NCBI GenBank assembly: GCA_030568195.1
Contig: JAJLTO010000004.1
Location: 558,001 to 622,000 of the forward strand
DNA from: Dipodascopsis uninucleata var. uninucleata
Taxonomy: Eukaryota > Ascomycota > Lipomycetes > Lipomycetales > Lipomycetaceae
Direction: 5' to 3'
DNA length: 64,000 nt
The notes under the pieces: model-generated
The model's database searches: none
Told to the model about the DNA's origin: nothing
Seen by the model: the letters and a program-made list of their open reading frames with translations, nothing else
Shown: positions 54,759 to 64,000 of the stretch, piece by piece
Position numbering within the stretch: position 1 is the stretch's first letter
Layout: each line of letters begins with the position of its first letter
Program-made: the position numbers and the translations under genes

Positions 54759-55694
54759 CTATTTTTTATCTCCGCGTAGACGTTCTTTGTTAATGAAATC
54801 GCGACTATTGTTGCGACGACTGTGACGACGATCATGAATATGTTGAAGATGAGAATCATAATGATGTCTGCCCCTGTGATTATTGCTATGACCTTGACTA
54901 CTTTCGGACCTTGTCTTAGCTGTTTCAGGATACTTCGATTCTATACCTAGATAATACTCCGGATCCCCTCTCTCAATCTGCAGGCCGGGATGCTTTAGCA
55001 AATTTTCTCGCTGACGTTTACGGACTTGATCACGGCGTTCCAAGTAGCTGTTTATGGTCGTCAAGGGATCTAGCAGCTCTGTTGACGAACGCTTTCGTTC
55101 CTTATGACTAGATGTGTCAGCTATATCTTGAGCTTTAGAGTAATTCTGGCTTCGTAGATTTTTTGCATTAATATACCAAGGATTCAGGTCATCTGCAGGT
55201 TTGTCAAGACGCATATTTCTAAGTCCAGGCTTTTCCGAACTTTGAACTGTTTTACGCCTCGCTTCCGACCGTTCGATATCCTCAAAAAGATTGATGTGTT
55301 TATTTGTGCTCACTACCGAATCTAATCTTGATTTCTTCTCTCTTTCACTGATAGTATGTCTCGCCGTTCTAAATTCTCCGTTGCCGTCAAATATAGACGA
55401 TCCTCGCTCTCGCCTCTTCATTGAAGAGCTTATAGCATGTCGAAGTAGGCGGTCAGAACCTGTTTCCTCGATATGCTGTCTATTATCTACAGTCTCAACT
55501 CTGGAATCTATTATAGGTTCTCCATGTTGTCTGCTGCGTAGAAGCTCTAGCCGATGTTCTCGATCTTTCCTGTGCTGTTCTTCATCTTCTTGCTCCTGTC
55601 GGTGGCGTGCTTCTTCCTCGTCGCGACGCACCCGCTCTATATTAGATTGATTGTAAACATGATACGACTTATGTTGTAATAATTTAATAGGCAT
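54759..55694 (-). CDS. CIR_N-domain protein (CWC25/LENG1-type splicing-associated)
   Basis: 311 residues, one exon. The N-terminus is a clear CIR_N domain: LLQHKSYHVYNQSNIERVRR followed by a charged helix (DEEEARHRQEQEDEEQHRK). In LENG1, Cwc25 and CIR proteins this segment mediates spliceosome or corepressor contacts. The form KSYHVYN..N.ERVRRDE is closer to LENG1 than to Cwc25 (KSWHP). The rest is highly charged with short motifs (LNPWYINAKN, about 172-181; RRDQVRKRQRENLLKHPG) and an Arg/His/Ser-rich tail, as in splicing factors. Probably nuclear; the exact role is unknown. Confidence 0.7.
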   Translation of the reverse strand: MPIKLLQHKSYHVYNQSNIERVRRDEEEARHRQEQEDEEQHRKDREHRLELLRSRQHGEPIIDSRVETVDNRQHIEETGSDRLLRHAISSSMKRRERGSSIFDGNGEFRTARHTISEREKKSRLDSVVSTNKHINLFEDIERSEARRKTVQSSEKPGLRNMRLDKPADDLNPWYINAKNLRSQNYSKAQDIADTSSHKERKRSSTELLDPLTTINSYLERRDQVRKRQRENLLKHPGLQIERGDPEYYLGIESKYPETAKTRSESSQGHSNNHRGRHHYDSHLQHIHDRRHSRRNNSRDFINKERLRGDKK

Positions 55695-56379
55695 ATCCTA
55701 AAATACTCAATGTTCGGTTCTGTTTTTTCAGGGCTACATCGAGTTCTGCTAAGCAATTGAAGTTGAAAACGCATAACCAGTTGAAAGTGGCGTTAATGTT
55801 TGGACGTGCGGCTTAAATATTTTCAGTAGCTTTTTTCCAAATCAGTAGTTCGCCTTAGCAGGTTGTGCTGTGCAGTCGAATGTTTACGCAGAAAGAGCGA
55901 ATGCAGAGTAAATTTATGTGTTTTTTGATTTAACATACTAATCAATAGAACAGTCAGGTGTGTCGTTAGTAAATGTTTGTATTTTGGGAAGTTGTTAGCT
56001 ATGATATGCAGAGATTTTTTAATGATGGTGATGACGGCATCATAGGTTAGCTTGTGTTCAAGATCCAATAGTAACATATTTAGTCAATACAGACAGGAAT
56101 CAGATTTGCTCCAAGAAGCGACGGCAATCGACATTTACACCTTTGAATGTGAAGCTCGATTTCATTTAGTAAGAATTTAGACATAACAGTGTAAATTCCG
56201 ATAAATTTGAGGCGCCTTTGAGCTAATGGTGGAAGTGCATTAGCGCGCGCTCTGGAATGAGTGCCGCTTTGAATTCTCTGTTGAAGTAATCATAATGCCA
56301 AAAAATGTTAAGATAAAGCGAGTATATAAATATACTAATGGAACTTGCAAGGGAAGTTGTTGTCCGATGATGAACACAA
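55695..56379. promoter_or_regulatory. Divergent promoter region
   Basis: Between the CIR_N gene (minus) and the ferroportin-like gene (plus). An 84-codon minus-strand frame at 55823-56077 is open but shows no family similarity. I treat it as unproven. Confidence 0.4.
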
Positions 56380-57903
56380 ATGACTACAGAAAATAATATC
56401 TTGCTTAAGTTATACATCTCTCATTTCCTGTCTACATGGAATGCAAGGGCATTTGAGTACGGTTCGTTGGTGTTCCTGTCTCTTACATTTGCGGAAACTT
56501 TACTTCCAGTATCCGTTTACGCGTTCTTACGTGCCTTTATATCTATTATCTTGTCTTCTACAATTAATAGATATGTAGAAAAGACTAATAGATTGATAGT
56601 TATCAGGCGATCAATAATATATCAGCGTATAGCGGCAATTGTATCTTGCGTGCTGTTCTCGCTACTATTTGCAGCCGATTTAAGTCATGTAAACTGGGCG
56701 GCACAGGTGGTCATTGCAGTACTATTCTTCCTCTTTACCTGTATTGAAAAGCTTTCAGCAATCACTCATGTCGTATCCATTGAGCACGATTGGATATCTG
56801 TAATTTCAGGAAAGTCGGCAGATGATATTACCCCACATCTTGGCTTACACATTAGGAGGATCAATCTAATATGTGAACTGGCAGGTACTCTAACAATCGC
56901 AGCAGCAGCAAGCTACTCATCGAAAATACTATTATGGTTTTTAGTTGTACTGAATCTCATATCTGCTGCCCCAGAGTACCTTTTGATCAGGACTGTGTAC
57001 GGAGATCTGCCTGCTCTCACTCGAAATGCTTCAAATACGTACGAGTCAAATGTGTCTGGCGATCTGCTGGAAGAGTTAAGGGATAGAGCACAAAGAATGC
57101 AGAAAAGAAGAATGGCTAGTAGCAGTAATAGTATTGATAACAACTTTAAAAGGATAAAGAATTCGCCGTTGTACCTATATTTCAATAGCTCTTTTTTTGT
57201 ACCATCATTCGTTCTGTGTATAATGTCATCCTCGATCCTTGTTTTTGGCGGTCAGTTCGTTGCTTACTTGATTTCTCTAGGTGTAGATGCAAGCATGGTA
57301 AGTTTATTTCGAGTAGGTTCTATTCTTATTGAATCTTTCGTACTTTGGATTGCACCCGTATTTCTGAGGCGTATAGGACCATTGCGCAGTACATCTTACT
57401 TCATATTCATAGCTATATTTTGTCAGCTTGTAGCTGCCATAATTATTTGCCAGCCTGCGTATCAGCTACAGAGCGTTGCAGAAATAATGAAGTCTAAGGA
57501 TCGCGTGCTTCCTATTTTAGCGCACAAGCCTATTGCGATTTTGGTAATCTTTGTGATGCTATCTAAAGCTTGCATTCGAGCATATGGTGTGTGCGTACAG
57601 AAGGTGCGACAAAGTGAAGTTAATACGGATGTTTTGCCTGCGTTCACAGGCATAGAAACATGTTTCAGAAATGTTTTCCATCTAAGTATTTACGTTACTA
57701 CGATGGTATTCGCATCACCAAAAGAATTCCAATATCCAGTGCTGTTGTCTATGTCTGTGGTTTCTGTTGGGGCCTTCCTATACTTGATACGCATCGCTCG
57801 ATTGTCTTTGAAAGGTACTATTTCTCGCTCACCTGTCGTATCTCGCCTACAAGGATATAAGCCTCTTGATAGTTTGGCGTTTAAAGGGGAGGAGATGACG
57901 TGA
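56380..57903 (+). CDS. Ferroportin-like (SLC40) metal exporter
   Basis: 507 residues, single exon, about 10-12 predicted membrane helices. Similarity to ferroportin is clearest at the N-terminus (LYISHFLSTWNARAFEYGSL, compare the FLSTWGDRMW of animals). It also shows at the first-half end (LGLHIRRINLICELAGTLTI, compare the R-x-D-L-x-C-K-L motif) and in the C-terminal bundle (FTGIETCFRNVFHLSIYV). A cytosolic loop at about 220-255 is Arg/Ser-rich. The fungal homologue is expected to export iron or another divalent metal from the cytosol or into an organelle; which membrane is not shown. The start ATG lies just before the first helix and no other in-frame ATG precedes it. Confidence 0.8.
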   Translation: MTTENNILLKLYISHFLSTWNARAFEYGSLVFLSLTFAETLLPVSVYAFLRAFISIILSSTINRYVEKTNRLIVIRRSIIYQRIAAIVSCVLFSLLFAADLSHVNWAAQVVIAVLFFLFTCIEKLSAITHVVSIEHDWISVISGKSADDITPHLGLHIRRINLICELAGTLTIAAAASYSSKILLWFLVVLNLISAAPEYLLIRTVYGDLPALTRNASNTYESNVSGDLLEELRDRAQRMQKRRMASSSNSIDNNFKRIKNSPLYLYFNSSFFVPSFVLCIMSSSILVFGGQFVAYLISLGVDASMVSLFRVGSILIESFVLWIAPVFLRRIGPLRSTSYFIFIAIFCQLVAAIIICQPAYQLQSVAEIMKSKDRVLPILAHKPIAILVIFVMLSKACIRAYGVCVQKVRQSEVNTDVLPAFTGIETCFRNVFHLSIYVTTMVFASPKEFQYPVLLSMSVVSVGAFLYLIRIARLSLKGTISRSPVVSRLQGYKPLDSLAFKGEEMT

Positions 57904-58357
57904 AATATTTTATATATTTATTTTTATCTGGTTGTTGTGCTAAAGCTGCTTTATCGTTGTATTAGATTTGATTATTGATTTACTAGCATGTACTATTCTG
58001 AGAGAGGCGTTTAGCCATGATAATAAATATTGTAAAGATATGGTTAGCTGACTTGACGTTGATTGTTTTATGTACTTGCATTGTTGCTTAAAATGTGAAA
58101 ATGAAGGCGCATTCCTCTTAACATTCTTCGACCATCTTGCTCATTCCACGTATGAAGTCGAGTATTAAACTACATAATGTAAACAAATATTATCCCTGCA
58201 ATGCGATCTCTGTAGTCACGTGATATATATTATTATAGTAAGGGTATTGTTTTATGGGTCTAGGGTCAAAGCCCTATATTTAGGGTTATCAGCCAGAAAA
58301 ATATAAAAAGGGTGGTTTCTGCCCAGAAAGCAAAGCTTTCTCTTCTTTTTTTTTTCT
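57904..58357. other. Intergenic region containing the U2 promoter
   Basis: 3' flank of the ferroportin-like gene, then the U2 upstream elements (next entry). No protein gene. Confidence 0.5.
58217..58310 (+). promoter_or_regulatory. U2 snRNA promoter: CACGTG, telobox, TATA
   Basis: In order toward U2: CACGTG (58217-58222), CTAGGGTC and AGCCCTA elements (58260-58276), a telobox TTTAGGGTTATC (58279-58290) and TATAAAAAG (58302-58310), about 50-55 bases before the RNA. Tbf1-type teloboxes control many small nucleolar RNA genes in yeasts; using one at U2 is inferred from position. Confidence 0.6.
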
Positions 58358-58545
58358 TTAACTCTCTTTGCCTTTTGGCTTAGATCAAGTGTAGTATCTG
58401 TTCTTTTCAGTGTAACAACTGAAATGTCACTATTCGTGACTTTGTTTGTTACTCTTATTTTTGTACTTTGTAACTGGTCCGCTGGGCTTGCCTATGATCA
58501 GATACACCGTGTCGTTACTATTGCACTGCCGGTAACTGACGCGAA
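58358..58545 (+). ncRNA. U2: U2 spliceosomal snRNA
   Basis: Pairs with the intron branch point and with U6. The 5' domain is nearly identical to S. pombe U2: CTCTTTGCCTTTTGGCTTAG, then GATCAAGTGTAGTATCTGTTC with the branch-recognition GTAGTA at 58391-58396. Stem-loop IIa/b follows (TTTTCAGTG..CAACTGAAA). The Sm site ATTTTTG is at 58457-58463. The 3' stem-loop IV lies at about 58510-58543, with loop ATTGCACTGCC close to the ATTGCAGTACC loop that binds U2B'' in other species. Ends are set from homology (5') and the base of stem IV (3'). About 188 nt, far shorter than the S. cerevisiae U2 (over 1 kb). Confidence 0.95.
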
Positions 58546-59092
58546 GTCTTTGATTTAATATCTTCGAGATCGACGGTTTAGAACAAAGACTATATTTGGA
58601 TTTATTGAAAGAGATTTTCTTATGTTAAGTTCGTTAGGGAATGATTTTATAGGTTTGAAGGTGTAATTATATGAATATATCTTTTATGCAGTAAAGATCA
58701 TAGTAGCCATTTTATATGGCCGTAGTTTAGTATGTATGATTGGAATCATACATAGAATTGATGTTTTGTATTTATGTCATTAAGCTAGGGGATTGGTGTG
58801 ATAATTTATTGAATAATTTCAGGATGGAATTGGAGTGCAAAAAAGTGATAGATTAGGTGGACGCAAACGCGAAATAAGTCGTCTAGACTTCTATACTACG
58901 TGTGCTATGGTAGACTGTACAATAATAGATTAATTAAAAGGACTCTTTATCATGAATATCAAAATTTTTCCAAACGTCCAAACAACTCCTTGATTTATCA
59001 ACTGGACTATCACTTTTTCAATAAAAGTTGTCTTTTTTAGGCCGTCGTTCATAGCATTTCTACTATGACAGGATAGCAGAACATTGTATGAA
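58546..59092. other. Intergenic region downstream of U2
   Basis: AT-rich, with one perfect hairpin (58731-58754, separate entry). No gene recognised. Confidence 0.4.
58731..58754. repeat. Perfect 10-bp inverted repeat
   Basis: TATGTATGAT, loop TGGA, ATCATACATA. Lies about 190 bases beyond the U2 3' end. Role unknown. Confidence 0.7.
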
Positions 59093-62000
59093 CTAGTCAC
59101 CGTTTTGTCTCTGCTCGACTTTCGTCAACTCTTGCTCCAATGCCAATTGCTGCTCTAATGAACTGATTTTGGACCTGACTATGACATCTTCCAGCTCTTC
59201 TTGCTTGCGCTTCATATCCGCAACAGCGTCATAATTTTCATCGTCAGCCCTCAACTTCTCAGCGTCTTCCGGAGGCATAGTATAATTATCAACTTCATGA
59301 TAGCTCGCGGAAGCCGAAACCGTGGTATCATTCTTGGCTTTGTCCTTAGTAAACGTAGTCAGACGACGGCCATGCTTAGCATCTATATATAATACAGTGC
59401 TCACCACACTACTTCCACTGTCTGAAAAGTTGTCATCGTGCTCTATTTTCACTACTTCACCGGAATGTTCACGCTCGCTAACATTAGATGACGTTGAAGT
59501 CGATTGGGGAGTTCCATATATTCCAAACTGTATTTTTCCTGTTCGTCCTACGATTGAGTTTTCACGTCCACGATTATCTCCAGATCCAGTTACACCACTC
59601 TTCATGCTTGGTATACCTGTACTCAAGCTTGACGTGGCATCCAGCTTAGCTACAAATTCTGGTGGCAAGAAGGGAGCATACTTCTGCCGAACGTTAGGAG
59701 AATCCCAAACAACTATCATCTCTGACACAGTTGGTAGCATGAACGGCAGAATCAAACTGATATCCAGATATTCGCTGGCAGTCCATGGTACCTGCTCATC
59801 GTCACTGGATATATTACCGTTACGTTCAATTGTACCATCCATTGCAAGCGTCCCTGCCTCATTAGACTCTCCATTCGAATATCCATCATTTGAAAATCTC
59901 CTAGAAGCTCCAGACTTCGATGCTCGTGTTTTTGACGAACTGCGCGAAGCACCTTTGCCTTGACTTGGTGAACGAGAGGGTGATGTTAGTCGCTGTCCCA
60001 CAGGCGAAGGCGGAAGTATTTGATTCAGGAGATTAGACCCCAGAACAAAAGGAGTAGAAACCCCTCGCTTGTGCGATGACTGTTGCTGATCCAAAGCTCG
60101 TAAATACTTCATAGCCGTCTTGGAAATTCTGCTTTCACCAACTTCTGGCCTATACCTGTTAACTGCATGAATTAGTTGTGGAGGCGTAAGACAAGATAGT
60201 TGATTAAGTGTAGATTCCAAACTGTCAATACCGTCACCTAAACTGGAAAAGCATTGTAGCCATTGCAGTAGCTGTACAACGGGAGACAGATGACGACGGG
60301 ATAACTCTACGATTGTTTCATTAAGAGCGCTAGAACCTACGCCTGACTTACTAGAATCCCCAATCAGAGCCTTCCGATTGTTTGTTTGAGCCCATTCTTC
60401 TAGCATGGACAAGTTTAATCTTATTTGCATCGCTCTGCTTCTGGCAAGATACTTTCTATCTGCCATTATACGATTAAACAGAGTTGCGTTAATCCAATAA
60501 AATATCTGTCCAATAATTTGGAATTCAATAATCGGATGAACGTCGTAAAGGTCCAAAGTATATAACGTCGTGTTAAGATGCGTCAAGAGTGTCTTTGGTG
60601 CTGACGAAGACAGATCCGGACTTCGCATGTGGTGGAAATTTGATGATTGACTGACAGGACTACTGAACCCGGTTTCACTTCCAGGAAGTGCTCTAGAGTC
60701 AAGAGACGGAGATAATGCCTGAGGAGATCTTCTTGTAGATCGAAAGATGTTCCATTCACGCTGAAATTGAACGTCGTCAAGCCCAGGTATTGTTTCATAG
60801 TCTAGAATAGCGGCATCCAATACAGAGTCTAACCGACGCTCAGAGTCACGGATAATCAAGACAAATATCTCACTTACAAGCTCTGTTAAAATTTGTTGAT
60901 ATTCTGTAGTAGCCTGAAGGACACCAGGATCTCTCTTCAAATAATAGAGTAGTAAGGTAGTGTTTGACAACCAAAAAGAAAGTAATGCAACATCATCTTC
61001 ATTTGTTTCAACGATATCTTGCACTCGAGTGAGAGCTGATGCAAAAAGACCTTTTAAAAGTTCTTCATTTCCATAGTAGTGTGCAAATCGCGTACATAAA
61101 AAGAGCATGTTAGCTGGAACAGCCTTCTGCCACGAAGCTCGAAGGGGCTGAACTCGACTAATAGCAACGTCTAATATTTTTGGTATGTCCTCTGCTGAGA
61201 AAACAAACATCTGATCTGGAAGACAGTGGTCCCATTCGAATTCTTGGTTCTCTTCAAACAAGCCATCATCTGTATTATCCATGTCACTACCGTAATAAAA
61301 ATCGCCCTCTTTTTCGAATTCTTCGACTTCTAGCCTTAAATTGGCGTCCGTTTCTGGTTGTGAATCGTTCTCTTCCGAGCTTTTGGATTGTATGTTTATA
61401 TCGCTCTTTGACCGATACAGGTTATTTGACGTGATCGGAGTCATCATAGCGGAGCTTGGATGCTCCATTAATGATTTTGTATGCTTTCCGCTACCAAAAC
61501 TACTATGTTTACTTCGCCTTGGTCCGTCCAAGGGGGAGCTTACCATTTCCAATACATCACTCGCAGGATTAACAAAATCACGAACAGTTCTTCCAGTAGC
61601 AGACTGCACGTCAAGAGAAGCACCATGGTCAATTAAATACTTAACGATGCTTTTGTGGTTGTTGTTTGTCGCCCACATTAAAGGTGACCATTTAGCTATA
61701 ATTTTAACATGTCAGTAATATGGACATGCTGATGTCCCACAAAATCAATCATTTTAGAAAACTCACATCCATCTTGTTGATCAATATTGGCACCATTTTC
61801 GACTAGTAATTTGACTACTGAGTCATGACCGAAGCATGCCGCGTATATCAGTGAACAAGTACCCTCATCGTCAGGTTTGTCAATATCGATATAATTTCTG
61901 AGCATACTGTCTTCCAATAGCTTTCTAGCAATACTGTGTTCACCACTGCTGCAAGCAATCATGAACATGTGCTGAAGTGCTTCCTGTTTTTGTGATTCCG

Positions 62001-62706
62001 AAAGAGATCGATCCGCCAGTACATCCTCTGGCGAGGTATTATACTGTAATTCTTCGTCCTCTTCTATGTCGTCTATAGAAGTATTTGATAGCATCGACTG
62101 TAATCTGATAGTAGTATCCCTAACTCTATTTTCTTCTTTATCATAATTAACACTTGAAACGAGCTCAATGTCAATTCCAGAACCAATCCTTCGCGTTCGG
62201 TCACCTTGTTTCTGACTAGAGTCTACGTCAAAGCTATCGTAGATATTACTTTCTGTACGCTGAACATGAATTTTATTTTCAGAATTTGATAAATTCTCTC
62301 CACTGATGTCCATTTCTTCGATTGTAAAATTACGATCTAGTAAAGGCGATGCTAGCGGGGACTTTGCAGCAGACAATGACCTTATGGACGAGGTTCTGCA
62401 CGATGGAGTCATGGCCAAGTCATCTAGCTCATCAGTAGTTCCGCGATTATCCGTCAAGGACTGGCCATAATCCTTGAAGTCATTTCCTGCTTTCTCAATG
62501 CATTGGGGATATGATAACGAAGACGTCGTCGACGCTGATAATCGGTGTTCTTCTATCCTAGCAGTGTCGTCAATTGAGCTGTAAGCCAACTGACTACCCA
62601 CACTTTCCATTGAAGAAATGCCTATTCCAGGAGGAAGAAATTGATCTGATAAAGGCCTGGGTGAATCGGTGAGATCTAACCCTGTAACATTTTCTATCGC
62701 ACTCAT
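59093..62706 (-). CDS. Ankyrin-repeat and DIL (dilute) domain protein
   Basis: Exons 62706-61767 and 61695-59093 (donor GTGAGT, branch CTGAC, acceptor ATAG) join in phase to 1180 residues. The N-terminus (1-240) is Ser-rich and disordered. Ankyrin repeats occupy about 255-350: ALQHMFMIACSSGEHSIARK, CSLIYAACFGHDSVVKLL, then across the junction KWSPLMWATNNNHKSIVKYL. A DIL-type helical domain spans about 455-830 (MLFLCTRFAHYYGNEELLKG, FQIIGQIFYWINATLFNRIM), as found at the cargo end of class V myosins but without a motor. It ends in a C-terminal coiled coil (ISSLEQQLALEQELTKVEQ). Fungi have a conserved ankyrin/DIL family with this order; its cellular role is not well defined. Confidence 0.85.
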
Positions 62707-63320
62707 AATTGCATGGTCCTATCCTTGCACTTGGAGATATTCGTACTGATATTATTGACTAGTCTTGCTGTCGTCTGCGCCCCGGCCCATACAGATCAGT
62801 CTTACTCTGTTGTCGCAGTCCTAAGCGACTAATTCTATCCACGCTTTATGGGCCCTAGAAACGCTTCAATACTATTACTGTATGAAGCTAAATCAAATTT
62901 CTTGCGATTTTACTTCTGTCGACAGTTGCAGTTGCTAGTCTTATAATCCCCAAAGGGTTCTCAGTGTGGTTGATGGACAATCTGTAGTCTCAAATTTAAT
63001 TTTTCCAGGGCATGTATATTCTGCGCTTTAAAAAAACTGATTTTGAGATATTGATAATATTTGTATCTCTGTGAATTTACTATATAAATGTGGTCGAATG
63101 AACTATGGAGGAAGACAGTAAACGAAAATATCATCTGAATTGTGGCAGCTGTCCCACACTTTAAAGTAACAACTTCTTAGGCCAGCCGCGAATTTGGTGC
63201 GAGTCAGAATATTTAACGCCGTATTTGAAAACACGCTATTTTTTTAAATAATTCAGCTCAGCATACAGTCATCAAATAACAAGACAACTTAATTATCTAA
63301 TTGAAATTATAGTATTTCCA
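62707..63320. promoter_or_regulatory. Divergent promoter region
   Basis: Between the ankyrin/DIL gene (minus) and the CENP-W gene (plus). AT-rich toward CENP-W. No specific element recognised. Confidence 0.4.
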
Positions 63321-63764
63321 ATGAGTCGAATATATCCAAGATCAAAGCTAAGAAGGCAAATGTCCATTCAATCGGGTGGTCTAAAGATAGGAAGACAATC
63401 TGATATACTGGTATGTAAACAATAGAGTGTTAGTCTCGACGGTGGTATGATAGAATGCTTACAGAAAATACATCCATTAGATGTACCTTGACAGTATTCT
63501 TTTTATTGAAAGGTAATCGATCTGTATTTTTGCATCAGGGTAGTCCTGATCGCTCTATGGAATGAAACTTTCTCATATCAGATCAGGATTGCCAGAATTC
63601 ATTGAAATGTGTTGCACACATTCGGCACCTACCTGATACTAATTATTACTTGTAGATTGATGAGATGCGCAAGGATCCAGGCAAGAAAAGAACGCTCTAA
63701 AATGATACACCAGAGACATATAGAGAATGTCATCGAGTCCGTCCTGAATGAATTTAGAGGATAA
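63321..63764 (+). CDS. Kinetochore histone-fold protein CENP-W (Wip1-like)
   Basis: Partner of CENP-T in the CENP-T-W-S-X complex at the inner kinetochore. Three tiny exons, 63321-63410, 63481-63512 and 63656-63764, join in phase to 76 residues. The donors are GTATGT and GTAATC, and ACTAAT lies before the TTGTAG acceptor of intron 2. Exon 1 gives the family start IYPRSKLRRQM and SDIL, exon 2 MYLDSILFIER, and exon 3 LMRCARIQARKERSKM then HIENVIESVLNEFRG. This fits the CENP-W pattern YPR-x-x-(L/V)KR, DIL.YLDY.LF...L, A..R.K.I...H.....V(L)..F.G along its whole length. Without splicing each exon looks like noise, so it is easily missed. Confidence 0.85.
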
Positions 63765-64000
63765 CAAAGCTAATTACAATGACGATATCTTTCTTTATTA
63801 ACGATAAGAGTTTCACCGAAAAGCAGATAAAAAAGCTACCGGCGCGTGGGGTGGTAACAAGATCATGTACTGAGGGTACAAGAGATTCTATTATTTTACT
63901 TCTATGACTATTTGTCTCGTGTGTCATGGGCAACTGAAGTTTAGACTGTATCGAGTTACGATACGACACTCCAATACGTGTAGGGCCTCAACTTGTACGG
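63765..64000. other. Right end of window
   Basis: 3' flank of CENP-W and edge of the window. No gene recognised. Confidence 0.3.

Noticed and set aside
55823-56077. 84-codon minus-strand frame between the CIR_N and ferroportin-like genes
   Set aside because: Starts with ATG but is Leu/His/Thr-biased without a recognisable domain, and sits in a divergent promoter. Kept as unproven.
63754-63969. 71-codon minus-strand frame at the right edge
   Set aside because: Overlaps the last exon of CENP-W and shows no domain.
1-64000. tRNA genes, CRISPR arrays, virus-like elements and transposons
   Set aside because: No TTCGAAT-type T-arm with matching acceptor stem, no regular spacer repeats, and no polymerase, integrase, capsid or transposase-like frames on either strand.

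Overview
This is a stretch of fungal nuclear DNA, almost certainly from an ascomycete yeast-like fungus. The evidence is the gene set (Spa2 polarisome scaffold, Sfi1 half-bridge protein, Lte1-type RasGEF, fungal allantoicase and amidase, fungal ferroportin-like transporter, KXD1 and CENP-W). Introns are few and short, with GT(A/G)(A/T)GT donors and CTAAC/CTGAC/CTAAT branch points just upstream of the acceptor. The short U2 snRNA has an S. pombe-like 5' half, and telobox, CACGTG and CGGGTAA motifs lie in promoters. The window does not decide between Taphrinomycotina and an early-diverging Saccharomycotina. I see no rRNA, tRNA, CRISPR array, virus-like element or transposon.

Layout, left to right. 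0-11 kb: amidase; a secreted protein whose mature N-terminus is a histidine (LPMO-like); SPA2; guanine deaminase; AFG2/DRG1 AAA ATPase. 11-24 kb: a small membrane protein, a 1.5 kb intergenic region with structured and regulatory sequence, SFI1, mitochondrial adenylate kinase (ADK2), SEC18, an unknown membrane protein, and PRMT3. 24-34 kb: a 1490-residue LTE1-like RasGEF and the MO25 scaffold HYM1, divergently transcribed and separated by 3.6 kb of non-coding, partly GC-rich DNA. 34-50 kb: a TFIIIC zinc-finger subunit, a possible tubby-like protein, allantoicase, GPI8, cytosolic isoleucyl-tRNA synthetase, KXD1, an unknown protein and an RGG-box protein. 50-64 kb: carnitine carrier, CSN12-like PCI protein, UBC7, a CIR_N splicing-type protein, a ferroportin-like transporter, U2 snRNA, an ankyrin/DIL protein and a three-exon CENP-W gene.

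There is no operon logic. The genes are mostly housekeeping: vesicle traffic, ribosome biogenesis, translation, GPI anchoring and the spliceosome. There is a recurrent morphogenesis and mitosis theme (SPA2, SFI1, LTE1, HYM1, CENP-W). Two purine-catabolism genes (guanine deaminase, allantoicase) sit 31 kb apart, so they are not a cluster. I rebuilt exon structures by matching donor, branch and acceptor signals with reading phase and family similarity; every joined model has a length divisible by three. Three genes were recovered this way or as RNA: the complete histidine-brace protein, CENP-W, and the U2 snRNA.
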